In this document: in pieces, positions 9,877 through 20,200 of the stretch
How the letters are laid out: the number at the start of each line of letters is the position of its first letter
Numbering within the stretch: position 1 is the first letter of the stretch
Assembly: GCA_903933935.1 (NCBI GenBank)
Contig: CAIZMB010000051.1
Span: 1-49,166, forward strand
DNA length: 49,166 bases
Source: an uncultured Cytophagaceae bacterium
Lineage (GTDB): Bacteria; Bacteroidota; Bacteroidia; Cytophagales; Spirosomataceae
Direction of reading: 5' to 3'
Translations under genes and position numbers: made by a program
The notes under the pieces: generated by a model
Told to the model about the DNA's origin: nothing
What the model saw: only the letters and a program-made list of their open reading frames with translations
Databases searched by the model: none

Positions 9877-10934
9877 TATTCGTTAATTAAATTGATAAAA
9901 TTAGTATAAGATGTGTATGGACCTACTTCGGGACCCAACACGGATAAATTCACTTCAATCGATTTTTTTTCTCCAGGGGCTAAGAAAGTCAATGTATTTG
10001 ATTCTCTGGCAGCCTTCTGGCCAATCGGCGGATTTGTTCCAGGCTCAATTCCTGTCACATATTCATTTTTGGCAAAATGTTGCCAGTTGGTCAACCAAGG
10101 CAATTCCCTCTTATCAAAAGAAATCTGAACACCTAATTGCTTTTTTTCATTCCATAAACCACAATACACTTGATGATCTGAGTTTGCCTCTGGCTCTATA
10201 AATACCACCGATTCACCCGGTCCATCATGAACGGATAAAGGATCAGGACATTTTTTGATGTCAGCGATCCCTAAAAGTTTGGGGTCAGAAGCCACGCGAT
10301 ATTTTCCTCTCCAAATGATGTCCGTTCCTTCGTCGACCAAAGGCCAACCGAAATTAAAATGGTATAAAAGCATTAAAGGAGCTGGCGTATTACCCTCATT
10401 CATCACCTCATCCTTAATCGTTAAACCAGCTTGTCCCAAACGACCCGATATGGTTCGCTTCAGTGTCAAACACGGTCCAAAAATTTTATGTTGGCGTATA
10501 ATTCCGGTAATCGACATATCTAAAATGCCTGCAGATACATCAGGTTGCTGAATGGATATAATTTCAGCCGGTATGTTACTAATTAAGCCATGCACTCCGC
10601 GAGTACCATGCGCATCTTCATCAGGACCACCTACATGATCTAAACCACAAGTAACCAAAAGGCCTCCACCAAATGTACGAAGCCAATCAATTCCTTGGTT
10701 CGACATAGGCTGAGGCCCTAAAACTCCTACGTGGCTTATCCACGCAAGACTATGCTGGTTGAAAAATGCCTCCGCAATATCCATGGCACGATCAAGCACC
10801 ACTTTATAACGAAATCCTGAACCCGTATCAATCCAAGCAATTCGGACTCCTTTACCTGCGCCGTTATCTAAAACGGACGTTTCAATTCCTCCTAATTGCT
10901 TGTGATTCGATATTTTACCGGTCCATTCTGGCAT
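9876..10934 (-). CDS. DUF4432 family protein (aldose 1-epimerase-like)
   Basis: 352-residue protein resembling DUF4432, a family in the galactose mutarotase-like superfamily. Visible features are the N-terminal TSVLDNGAGKGVRIAWIDTG, the histidine-bearing HVGVLGPQ and TRGVHGLISN segments, and LLYHFNFGWPLVDEGT in the middle. Aldose epimerases use conserved His and Glu residues for anomer interconversion, and H139 (GVHG) and H196 (LYHFNFGWP) are candidates. No signal peptide is seen. It is translationally linked to the cupin gene downstream. A mutarotase role on the sugar released by the upstream enzymes is inference. Confidence 0.75.
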   Translation of the reverse strand: MPEWTGKISNHKQLGGIETSVLDNGAGKGVRIAWIDTGSGFRYKVVLDRAMDIAEAFFNQHSLAWISHVGVLGPQPMSNQGIDWLRTFGGGLLVTCGLDHVGGPDEDAHGTRGVHGLISNIPAEIISIQQPDVSAGILDMSITGIIRQHKIFGPCLTLKRTISGRLGQAGLTIKDEVMNEGNTPAPLMLLYHFNFGWPLVDEGTDIIWRGKYRVASDPKLLGIADIKKCPDPLSVHDGPGESVVFIEPEANSDHQVYCGLWNEKKQLGVQISFDKRELPWLTNWQHFAKNEYVTGIEPGTNPPIGQKAARESNTLTFLAPGEKKSIEVNLSVLGPEVGPYTSYTNFINLINE

Positions 10935-10942
10935 AATTCATT

Positions 10943-13657
10943 TTACTTTTTCTTAAACATTGCGTTGCTTTCGCTTCCACCTGACATTAAATAAGCCATT
11001 AAATCTTTTAACTCCTCAGCATTTAAGCTGTTAATTAAACCTGGCAACATACTAGACACCGGTGAGTATTTAACCGAACGAACATTTTTCTTTAATATTT
11101 TTTCGATTTGCTCTGGCGCATATGGATTTTGAGAAACATAGTAAGCTACTTTATCCTCATTAGTCACACGGCCAATCACCGAAGTTCCGTTACGCAACAT
11201 AATTTGTGTCGCGGCATATTGATCAGAAACAGTTTTGTTCGGGTCTATGATCGACTCTAACATATCCTTCTTCGAGAAACGAGTTCCCAAATTCGTCAAG
11301 TCGGGGCCTACATTTCCTCCGCCGTCACTACCCATAGCATGGCAACGAACGCAAGTAGTCGCAGCAAACATAGATTTACCATTTTGGAAATCGCGGTCAA
11401 CTAATGGAGCGTCAACTAATGCTACTGCATCGGCCAACTTCCATTGTTTTCCTGGACCCTTTGGATAATTGATGGCTGCTATGTCATTGCCACTACTGGT
11501 CAACATATCCGCACCACCCAATTTATCGTAATAAGCACGCTTTGATTCAGCCACATTCTTCAAAGCTAATTTACGTGCACGGTCAATAAAACCAATATAA
11601 CTACGTCCACCTGAGAAAGCAAAACCACGCTTAAACCAAGCGAAATATCGCTCATGCAACTCTGGAGTCCAATTAGTCTTAGCTGCCGATAACATCGTAG
11701 CTAAATAGGTTTGCTGTGCTGGTGGAATTTTTTCCAACATCTTCGCAATGTCCGTTCCGTATTGAGGATTACGCATAATTAAATCAGCAGACGAAGTAGC
11801 TGTTTCTACACGATATGCAGTTGCACTAGCCGTATCCTTCGTTTCCATTAATTTCAACGTACGTTCAATCACTTTTGGAGCTTCCAAAGGAATCAATAAA
11901 CGACTTAACGCGCGATCCATATTCATGCGATTTGATGGATAAGACGCATCAAATTTCGCGATGATTTTAGCTGTTGTAGCAGCATCTGGCATTCCCAAAC
12001 GCAACATAGCTAATTCATAAGCACGTAAAATATCTAATTTTTGTGACTCACTAAATGCTTTACCATCAATCGCAACAAGGGAAGCATAAATAGCTGATTT
12101 TAACTCAGGCTTGCTCTGACGAATTAAACCAATCAAAGCATGAGTTGCAGCGATCGGATCCTTTTCAGTCAAAGCCTTATCTTTCCACTCATTGATTGGC
12201 TGGTGCTCTAAAGCTAAACGAGCGGCATAACGAATAAAACGATCTGGATGCTTTAAATAAGGCCAAGCATATGCAACGGCTGCTGGATTTGCTCCTTGGT
12301 GAAATTGCTCAATCTTACGACGAGTTTCATTCAAAGGATTAGGTGCGCCAACTAACGTTTTTGCACTTGCCTCTTCAGTTCCTACATATGACACACGGTA
12401 TACGTCAGATTCCAAACGACGACCACCCGCCATGAAGTAAAGTGCTCCATCTGGACCAACAACTCCATCCGTTAAAGGCAAAGGAATACCTGAAATAAAT
12501 TCTTCACGATCTGCTAAGAAAGTAGATCCAGAAGCTTTTAATTTAATTAAGTGACCAATACCAAATGTCCAGTCAAAAGCCAACAAAGATTTCTTGTATT
12601 TAGCTGGAAACTTAGCATCCTTCAAAGACAATAAACTGGTAGGCGATCCTTGTCCAATATTCAATACAGGAGGTAAATTATCAGGATAGGTTGTTGACCA
12701 TTTGCTATTACCTGTTCTCCATCCGTATTCAGAAGCACTAGTTACGTGACAAATACGCGTAGGACGGTACCAAGGTAAACCGAAATCCCACTCCATGTCC
12801 GCATCATAGGCAAATAAATCTCCTGTCTCATTAAATGCTATATCAAAAGCATTACGGTAACCTGCAGAAATTAATTCCCATTTTTTTCCTTCTGGATCTA
12901 TGTTGGCAATCCAACCACCCGGAGCCATTCGATCATTCGCATGTCCACGTGGGTCTTTAATTAAAGGGAAAATATTATCTTCTTGCCAGTTTTTAGGTAG
13001 ACGATACGCATTCATGTCTGGAACATCTGTATGATTTCCTGAAATCAAGAAAATAGATTTCTTATCAGGAGATAAAATGATACTGTGTGGACCATGTTCT
13101 CCTTCACCTTTAAATTCTTTCATTAAAGTAATTTTGTCAAACTGATCGTCTCCATCTAAATCCTGAACACGATACAATCCACTTCCTCTTGGCGTAAAAC
13201 CTGGCGCTGGTCCACGACCCGCATTAGCAGGAGCACCTGGTCTTGTTGCTCTAGCATTCACCATCACATAAAGACTATTAAATGCATACAACATACCGTG
13301 TGCGTTTCCAATACCTAAGGTGTCTACTCCTTTACCAAATTTCAATTTCTCTACCTTTGGCTTCACGCTGGCCGATCCGATCGCAGGAATAGTCAAACGA
13401 TATAATCCACCATACTGATCTGAACAAATCATACGACCTTTATCATCAAAAGTCATCGAAACCCAAGAACCCATGTTTTCATCAGATGGGCTTATTAAGT
13501 GTTCAATCTTAAAACCAGGTTGTAATCTGATTTTGTCCAACTTAGGATTGACACCTTCTACGTGAGCAGGTTCAATCTTAAATAAACTGTTGTAGCCAGC
13601 ACTTCCTAGGCCAACTACCGCAACGAGCGCTAATAAATACTTAAAAATTGGTTTCAT
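10943..13657 (-). CDS. PVC-type beta-propeller dehydrogenase with C-terminal cytochrome c domain
   Basis: 904-residue extracytoplasmic protein with an N-terminal signal or anchor (FKYLLALVAVVGLGSAGY). Residues about 40-440 form a PQQ sugar dehydrogenase-like beta-propeller (MTFDDKGRMICSDQYGGLYR, YGWRTGNSKW, LTDGVVGPDGALYFM). A helical HEAT-like middle follows. The C-terminal haem domain has C769-x-x-C772-H773, then GGGNVGPDLTNLGTRF and a late Met ligand candidate. The architecture is that of the 'PVC-type haem-binding' proteins common in Planctomycetes and Cytophagales. Its start lies 1 nt after the DUF1080 stop. I infer oxidation of a sugar in the periplasm with electrons passed to the respiratory chain; the propeller may lack PQQ. 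Confidence 0.85.
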   Translation of the reverse strand: MKPIFKYLLALVAVVGLGSAGYNSLFKIEPAHVEGVNPKLDKIRLQPGFKIEHLISPSDENMGSWVSMTFDDKGRMICSDQYGGLYRLTIPAIGSASVKPKVEKLKFGKGVDTLGIGNAHGMLYAFNSLYVMVNARATRPGAPANAGRGPAPGFTPRGSGLYRVQDLDGDDQFDKITLMKEFKGEGEHGPHSIILSPDKKSIFLISGNHTDVPDMNAYRLPKNWQEDNIFPLIKDPRGHANDRMAPGGWIANIDPEGKKWELISAGYRNAFDIAFNETGDLFAYDADMEWDFGLPWYRPTRICHVTSASEYGWRTGNSKWSTTYPDNLPPVLNIGQGSPTSLLSLKDAKFPAKYKKSLLAFDWTFGIGHLIKLKASGSTFLADREEFISGIPLPLTDGVVGPDGALYFMAGGRRLESDVYRVSYVGTEEASAKTLVGAPNPLNETRRKIEQFHQGANPAAVAYAWPYLKHPDRFIRYAARLALEHQPINEWKDKALTEKDPIAATHALIGLIRQSKPELKSAIYASLVAIDGKAFSESQKLDILRAYELAMLRLGMPDAATTAKIIAKFDASYPSNRMNMDRALSRLLIPLEAPKVIERTLKLMETKDTASATAYRVETATSSADLIMRNPQYGTDIAKMLEKIPPAQQTYLATMLSAAKTNWTPELHERYFAWFKRGFAFSGGRSYIGFIDRARKLALKNVAESKRAYYDKLGGADMLTSSGNDIAAINYPKGPGKQWKLADAVALVDAPLVDRDFQNGKSMFAATTCVRCHAMGSDGGGNVGPDLTNLGTRFSKKDMLESIIDPNKTVSDQYAATQIMLRNGTSVIGRVTNEDKVAYYVSQNPYAPEQIEKILKKNVRSVKYSPVSSMLPGLINSLNAEELKDLMAYLMSGGSESNAMFKKK

Positions 13658-13658
13658 T

Positions 13659-14435
13659 TTATTTTAGGTTTTTGATACGAATATTCCTGTACTCTACTTT
13701 CATTGGGGGACCTACGTGTACTTGAACACCTAACCAACCCTCTGATTTGCCATTAACTTTATCCAAGTCTGTGACGTCACTCATTAAAACTCCATTTACA
13801 TAATGCAAAAGACGATTTCCTTTAACAATTAAATGTACTTCATTCCAATCCTCTGATTTAATTTTGGTTTTCAAAGAATCTGAATTTCCTAATGAACCAG
13901 TTACCTTACGAGGCAACCATGCATTACGAGCTGAATAAGCACGAAGGTTGTTTTTAACCTCTGGATCCGTTTGCTCATTCACATTTACAATCTCACCACG
14001 GTATCCTAGGGTTGTGCGTCCACGTTCCTCATAGTTTTGGCCTGTATAACGTATTGCACCATCAATGTCAGCCTGATATCCTTTTAACGCAAAAGGCAAA
14101 TCGGGCAATAACTCTTCAGAACGATAATTAATCCCTGTATTACCATCTTTAGTTATTTTAACCTCACATTTCAATTCAAAATCAGATGGCTTTGCATCAC
14201 GGTAAATAATAAAGGTATTACGCTTCAATAGAGTTGCAGGTGTAATTTCACCCACAATGCTTCCATTTTCAGCTTTCCAATAGACAGGATCACCCTCCCA
14301 ACCTTTCAATGTTTTACCATCAAAAATTTTCTTGAATCCCTTCTCGGAGGCCTGAGCCTTTTGGGCAAAACTTGGACTATAAAATCCAAGCAGAGGAACA
14401 AATAACCAAACTAGGTTACGGTAATTAATTTTCAT
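13659..14435 (-). CDS. DUF1080 (3-keto-disaccharide hydrolase-type) secreted protein
   Basis: 258 residues with a signal peptide ending near SPSFAQ, then one DUF1080 domain with a concanavalin-like jelly-roll fold. Family hallmarks are visible: FKKIFDGKTLKGWEGD at the start, SDFELKCEVKI, NTGINYRSEE, LKGYQADID and WNEVHLIVKGNRLLHYVNG. Members of this family have been shown to cleave 3-keto-glycosides by elimination/hydration, so the expected substrate is a glycoside oxidised at C3. The gene is directly coupled to the cytochrome-type dehydrogenase downstream, which would be a natural partner in the periplasm. Whether this copy is enzymatic is not shown by the sequence alone. Confidence 0.88.
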   Translation of the reverse strand: MKINYRNLVWLFVPLLGFYSPSFAQKAQASEKGFKKIFDGKTLKGWEGDPVYWKAENGSIVGEITPATLLKRNTFIIYRDAKPSDFELKCEVKITKDGNTGINYRSEELLPDLPFALKGYQADIDGAIRYTGQNYEERGRTTLGYRGEIVNVNEQTDPEVKNNLRAYSARNAWLPRKVTGSLGNSDSLKTKIKSEDWNEVHLIVKGNRLLHYVNGVLMSDVTDLDKVNGKSEGWLGVQVHVGPPMKVEYRNIRIKNLK

Positions 14436-14507
14436 ATGTATAGGTTTAAAGGTTTAAATTAATTTAAAATAAATTGAAAAAAAAGGATTGACTATTTTTT
14501 GTAAAAA

Positions 14508-15698
14508 TTAAATTCTTTTAAACAAAAACACACCCTTTTTATTTGAAATAATAATATCATTTTTCTTATCCTTATTCATATCCTCCACAAAAAAGTTGAT
14601 CCCTGCTCCTGAATCCGAATCTATCACATGTGATACCCAATGTGGCGACGGTTTAGGCTGAAACTCAAACCATTGTAAATTCGCACTTTCAAATTCTCCC
14701 GGATCTTTGCCATTATGAGCCATGAAACGCTTACCCACAATAAAATCAGGATTCTTATCGCCATTCAAATCAACGAATTGCATCGAATGAGTCTGTGAAA
14801 GTGATTTGTCAATTAAATGATTCTCAATTTCGCCCTTCGCTAATGACTTAGTTTCATTCCACCAAATACCATAATCATGCGCGGATGAAGATAAAATATC
14901 CATATCCCCATCTTTGTCAAAATCATACACATACATTTGTGCACAATCAAACTTCGTAGACAAAGCATGGAAAGTCCATTCTGTTTGAAGGTCTTTTGGC
15001 ATTTCAAACCAACCTTCCTTAATGATAACATCCTTTCGTCCATCTTGATTTAAATCAGCAAAGCCTAAACCATGTGTATACTTATGGGTACCTATTTTAG
15101 GGTTAGCTGAAATGGTTCGCGCTACCCAAACACTATCTTTTGAAGAAGGTGCCTGGTACCAAACCACTTTTTGGTTTTTAGAATCGTTACCAATTAAATC
15201 CTTTTTTCCATCTCCATCCACATCTTCAAAAAGTGGTGATTCATTTCCTAAGGATGCACATAAAAAATGTCGTTTCCAGTGGCCCGATTTATTTTGATTA
15301 TTTTCAAACCAATAAACCGCTTCTCCAGGTAAACCTACTTTGATCACATCGACCCAACCATCTTGATTGATATCTGCTGAAAAATTTGCAAATGAATCTG
15401 AATATCCCTCATCTACCTTAAATTTATGAGATTCAGGAAATGGTTTCAATGATTTGTCATACCTAATTTCAGCAGAAAATTGATGCTTAACCCAGGTAGG
15501 TGCTTCATACCAAAATGCACCCGCAATAATGTCCTTATTCCCGTCCTTATTGATGTCACCGACACAAACACCTTCAGAAACAAACTCAGCAGAAATGACA
15601 ATTTTTTGAAATTCTACCGACTTTTTTACCTCAACAATCTCAGGAGAAAACACAGAGAAATAAGCGCAAAAAAGGGCAATTAAATTGAGTATGCTCAT
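14508..15698 (-). CDS. Secreted FG-GAP/VCBS repeat protein with calcium-binding loops
   Basis: 396-residue exported protein with an N-terminal hydrophobic segment (ILNLIALFCAYFSVFSP) and seven calcium-type loops, each Asp-rich: DINKDGNKD, DINQDGWVD, DVDGDGKKD, DLNQDGRKD, DFDKDGDMD, DLNGDKNPD and DMNKDKKND. These mark blades of an integrin-like beta-propeller. Many blades also carry a W-(F/Y)-E or W-Y-(E/Q) stretch. Such proteins may bind carbohydrate or, in some relatives, act as polysaccharide lyases; nothing here decides. A strong terminator hairpin sits just before its start, so it may be expressed less than susCD. Confidence 0.82.
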   Translation of the reverse strand: MSILNLIALFCAYFSVFSPEIVEVKKSVEFQKIVISAEFVSEGVCVGDINKDGNKDIIAGAFWYEAPTWVKHQFSAEIRYDKSLKPFPESHKFKVDEGYSDSFANFSADINQDGWVDVIKVGLPGEAVYWFENNQNKSGHWKRHFLCASLGNESPLFEDVDGDGKKDLIGNDSKNQKVVWYQAPSSKDSVWVARTISANPKIGTHKYTHGLGFADLNQDGRKDVIIKEGWFEMPKDLQTEWTFHALSTKFDCAQMYVYDFDKDGDMDILSSSAHDYGIWWNETKSLAKGEIENHLIDKSLSQTHSMQFVDLNGDKNPDFIVGKRFMAHNGKDPGEFESANLQWFEFQPKPSPHWVSHVIDSDSGAGINFFVEDMNKDKKNDIIISNKKGVFLFKRI

Positions 15699-15707
15699 AA
15701 TTTAGAG

Positions 15708-15740
15708 AAAAAAAATAGCCGCCAATTCCTTGGCGGCTAT
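15708..15740 (-). terminator. Intrinsic terminator/attenuator after susD
   Basis: A perfect 11-bp stem (ATAGCCGCCAA paired with TTGGCGGCTAT, at 15715-15725 and 15730-15740) with a 4-nt loop is followed on the minus strand by eight T residues. It lies 13 nt after the susD stop codon. The T tract ends only about 10 nt before the FG-GAP start codon, so it should end or reduce transcription between susCD and the catabolic genes. Confidence 0.9.
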
Positions 15741-15753
15741 CCATTAATGATAC

Positions 15754-17265
15754 TTATTTAATGTTTGGATTCAAAGCAGCCTCATCAGCAGGCAATGGAT
15801 AGTATTTCTCAATCACTGTGAATGAGTTACTACGCAATGTATATCCTTTCTCATAGTAATGTGCGAAAGGATCCGATTTAATCGCATTTCCCTTAGCCGT
15901 TATTACCTCTTTGAATGTATCCGTACGAACTAAGTCATGCCATCTTTTATTTTCAAAAGCTAATTCCATGCGACGCTCTTTCATTAAAGCCGTACGGAAA
16001 GCAGCTTGAGTAGAAGCAGTAGTTTCAGCTAAACCCGCACGCTTACGTACTTGATTCATAAAAGTAGCCGCTTCAGCTGTTTTTCCTTGCTCATTTAAAG
16101 CTTCCGCTAAGAACAATAAAACTTCAGAATAACGGAAAATAGGCCAATTCATTCCATGGTTACCATTCAATGCATGAGTCCGAACAAACTTCTTGATGTA
16201 TGGATATGTCTTCGCTTGCCATAAAGTTGACGAACAAGTAATATATCCAATAGAAGCGGCTTTACGTAAATCACCTTCCTCATAAGAATTAATCAACTCT
16301 GGCATGGGTGCATTATTACCTTCACCTGTTTGTGGTTGAGGATTTGATGTACCAGCTAACGTAAATAATTCACCTGAAGTCATAGGCCTAGGCAAGAAAT
16401 TGTACATAAATGATCCTTGAAATCCATTCGCACCTTCTTGGTATTGAACTTCAAAAACGCTTTCTGCATTATTCTTGTTGGAAGTACTATTCGTAAATGC
16501 ATTGTTATAATCAGGCATTAAGGAATAACTTCCTTCAGCAACGATCTCGCGGCATAATTTTTCTGCACCAGCCCAGTTTTTCTGAATCAAATACAAATTA
16601 GCCAAAAGTGCTCTTGCAGCTCCAGCCGTAGCACGACCTGCCTCTTGTGTAGCCTTTGGCTTTAAACCGGATATAGCACCCGTTAAATCACCAATGATGA
16701 TTTTTGAGATATCATCCGCAGTTCCAAGCTTTGCAGCAGCTTGTTCACGATTAGCTACAGGAGTTAATTGCAAAGGACCTTTATTGAAATAACGATAGAT
16801 TTCAAAATAAGCAAAGGCACGCATGAACTGCGCTTGACCTTTTAGATTTGCTTTGGAAGCTGCATCAAAATCAGCCTTATCAATTAAGGCTAAAATTTGA
16901 TTTGCACGCGCAATAATCAAATAATCTTGACGATATTGATTTAATACGTGTGTATTTGTCGTTAAATTATTCGATACGGGGATCGAAAAATCCGCCAAAT
17001 CCTCTTGTTGTTCTGTCGCACCAAAAGCCGTATTTCTATAATAATACGTATTATCTGAGTGCATTTCAGACAATAAATACGAACGGTCATTGTAAATAGT
17101 TCGTAATGGAACGTAACAAGCATTCACTGCTTGCGTAAAATCGGCCTCTGTCTTAAAAAACGTAACCGAACTTAAACTTGTTTCTGGAGTTATTTCCAAA
17201 AATTCAGCTGTGCAACCTGATAATCCGATGGCTAACAAACAGCTTAATATGATTTTATTTTTCAT
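15754..17265 (-). CDS. SusD/RagB-family outer-membrane nutrient-binding lipoprotein
   Basis: 503-residue surface lipoprotein that captures the substrate for the SusC channel. The SPII signal is MKNKIILSCLLAIGLSGC with the lipid-anchored Cys at 18. The N-terminal SusD-like domain (LEITPETSLSSVTFFKTEADF) and TPR-like helices (AQFMRAFAYFEIYRYF, AARALLANLYLIQKNW) lead to the RagB/SusD domain, which ends with MKERRMELAFENKRWHDLVRTD and the C-terminal PLPADEAALNPNIK. It lies 33 nt downstream of susC. The order susC-susD and the spacing are standard. The ligand is unknown, presumably the glycoside processed by the downstream genes. Confidence 0.95.
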   Translation of the reverse strand: MKNKIILSCLLAIGLSGCTAEFLEITPETSLSSVTFFKTEADFTQAVNACYVPLRTIYNDRSYLLSEMHSDNTYYYRNTAFGATEQQEDLADFSIPVSNNLTTNTHVLNQYRQDYLIIARANQILALIDKADFDAASKANLKGQAQFMRAFAYFEIYRYFNKGPLQLTPVANREQAAAKLGTADDISKIIIGDLTGAISGLKPKATQEAGRATAGAARALLANLYLIQKNWAGAEKLCREIVAEGSYSLMPDYNNAFTNSTSNKNNAESVFEVQYQEGANGFQGSFMYNFLPRPMTSGELFTLAGTSNPQPQTGEGNNAPMPELINSYEEGDLRKAASIGYITCSSTLWQAKTYPYIKKFVRTHALNGNHGMNWPIFRYSEVLLFLAEALNEQGKTAEAATFMNQVRKRAGLAETTASTQAAFRTALMKERRMELAFENKRWHDLVRTDTFKEVITAKGNAIKSDPFAHYYEKGYTLRSNSFTVIEKYYPLPADEAALNPNIK

Positions 17266-17298
17266 TTTTTCTAAAATAAACGTTTAATATTTAGCTAA

Positions 17299-20200
17299 TT
17301 AAAAGTTGAAGTTTGCACCCAATGTGAAAGTTCTTGGTACTGGATAGTTGGATAAATCCACACCTGGACTCAAGTTACCACCGTCACCTTGACCGTTTCC
17401 TTGTGCAGATGTTTCTGGATTTGGTCCACCCCAATAATTAGTAAACACATAAGCTTGTTGGCATGATGCATATACACGCACCGACTTGTAAACCTTCGTT
17501 GGCTTAGAAAATGTATAACCCAATGTGATGTTACGAATCGTAAAATAAGATGCATCCGCAACAAAACGGCTATTCATCCAGTCACGCTCGATACCAGTTA
17601 CGTTACCACCACCTACAGTCGTTCCATACATTCCCAAACCTGGATTAGCTTCTGAACGGAAACGATATTTAGCACCATCCACCATGTTAAACACACCGTC
17701 TAAGTTGGCAGTCGAGTAAATATGACGAACCAATAATTGGTTACCATAAGAACCAGATCCAATGATATTGAAATCCCAATCTCCATAAGTAACATTATTT
17801 GTTATACCGTATACAAAGTCAGGGAAAGGATTACCCATGATCGTTCTATCATCAGCGTTTCCACCGTAATCAATCACACCATTTCCGTTGAAATCCTTAA
17901 GTTTGATACTTCCCACTGTGGAACGTCCTGGAACTTTAGGAGATGCAGCTAAATCTGCAGCATTTTTGTACACACCATCAGCAATCACACCATAAAATTG
18001 TCCAAAGGGTTGACCTACCTTAGTGATGTGGAAAGATCCATACACACGGTCAATACCTGGAGCTAAAGCAACTACTACGTTTCTATTAAAAGAAATGTTC
18101 GCATTTGTAGTCCACTTAACTTTACCTGTAGTATTGGTTGTATTTACAGAGAACTCATGTCCCCAGAATTTAATTTCTCCGATGTTATCATTGAAGTTAC
18201 CAAAACCAGACTCTTGAGCAATTTGTACGGCATATAATAAGTTGGTCGTATTCTTAGTATAATAATCATAAGCAAAATTAATTCGATTATTAAACAAGTT
18301 TAAGTCCAAACCTAAATCCAATTGCGTTGTAGTTTCCCAACCTAAGTTTGGATTCGCTAATGAACTTACTGCAGCACCTGTAGCCACTGTATTTCCAAAC
18401 ACACCATTCACTGTATTGTTAATCAATGCATAGGAAGTATAGTTACCTAAGTTATTATTACCAATAATACCCCAGCTACCTCTTAATTTCATGAAAGTAA
18501 CAGCAGGCAAATCAGACATGAAAGCCTCATCCGAAACAACCCAACCAGCTCCTACGGATGGGAAAGTACCCCAACGGTTATTAGCACCGAAACGAGATGA
18601 ACCATCACTACGAATAGCCGCATTAAATAAATACTTGCCTTTGAAGTTATAATTCAAACGAGCTAAATAAGAAGTCAAAGACCACTCTTGTACTCCTGAA
18701 ACAGTCGCACCTCTGTTGATATTTATCGCACCTTGAATTGTAGGAAGACGATCATCCGCATAAGTATCTGCTTGAACTTGAGTAGACTCTTGGCGGAAAT
18801 ATTGATTTGTATAACCTCCTAATAATTCAAATTTATGATCATCCCATAAAGTCTTTGAGTACGTAAGCGTATTCTCATTCAACCAAGACAAGTTTTCAAC
18901 GTTTTGACGAATGGAAACTGCTGTGGTAGGAATAGGAACGTTAATCGCTGAAGTTGCATTCGAAGGATTAAAGAAGAAAAATTTCGTTCTTAAAATCTCT
19001 CCGTTCATAGATGACTTAAATTTCAAACCTTTAACAGGCTCAATTTCGATAAATGCATTGGACAACAAATTAGTTGTTGTTGTTTCATTAATCAACTCAT
19101 CAGCAGAACGTACCCAGTTGGCATATGCAAAGATATTACCTGTACTCGCTGGAAAACGGTTAAACTTAGTCAATGTCTTACCATCTGCCTCATAAATAGG
19201 CATAATAGGCCACGTATGCAATGCGTTGAACAAAATACCTGTTCCACGATCACCATCCGTTCTTGGCGTATTATCATAAACCATTTGAGGAGCTACGTTG
19301 AAACCAACAGTAACCTTATCAGAAATATCATACGTTGAATTTAAACGCAATGAATAACGTTGGTAATCTGTATTTCTAACCACCCCTTTTTGTTGCAATA
19401 CTCCAGCAACTAATGAAGTTCTAGATTTCTCTTTGTTTGAAGAGATAGACAAATTATAACTAGAGATAGGAGCATCTTTGTTCAACAATGCGTTATACCA
19501 GTCATTATCCTTGTTTTTATATTCTGAAGGATTTTGGAATTCTACTGGAACGGGTTGCTTAGCATCTTCATAAGACTCTTTCTTAAATTGAGCAAATTCC
19601 TCAGCGTTCATCATATCAAGACGTCCTTTCATCGGTACATTTTGAGTTCCTGTAAATGCGTTAAAACTTACTGTCATTCCAGCACCTTTACCTTTCTTTG
19701 TAGTAATCAACACAACACCATTCGCTGCACGAGAACCGTAAAGTGAAGTTGAAGACGCATCTTTTAAGATGGAAATATCTTCAATCTCATCTGGGTTCAT
19801 GGCACCAATCGAACCTGTAATAGGAAAACCATCCACTACATATAAGGGATCAGAACCAGCCGAAACTGACAATTGACCACGAATACGAACGTTCATACCC
19901 GTTCCTGGCTTACCAGTAGTTTGGTTAATTTGAACACCCGCTAATTGGCCTTGTAATTTTTGACCAATTTGAGTAACAGGTAAATCTTTCAAATCCTTAT
20001 ATGATATAGTTTGTACAGCTCCAGTAATCTCTTTCTTGTTTTGACTACCGTAACCCACAACAACAATCTCATTTAAGGTTTTGTTATCTACTGTTAGCGT
20101 TACATCAATAGACTTCTGTCCTGTGTAAACAACATCAGCAGAGTTGTAACCCACGGAAGTAATTCTCAAGGTTTCGTTTCTGCTCACATTAATTTTAAAA

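Noticed and set aside
14453-14468. Perfect 16-bp palindrome TTTAAATTAATTTAAA before the DUF1080 gene
   Set aside because: It consists only of A and T in an AT-rich spacer, where such palindromes arise easily by chance. It is not repeated elsewhere in the window.
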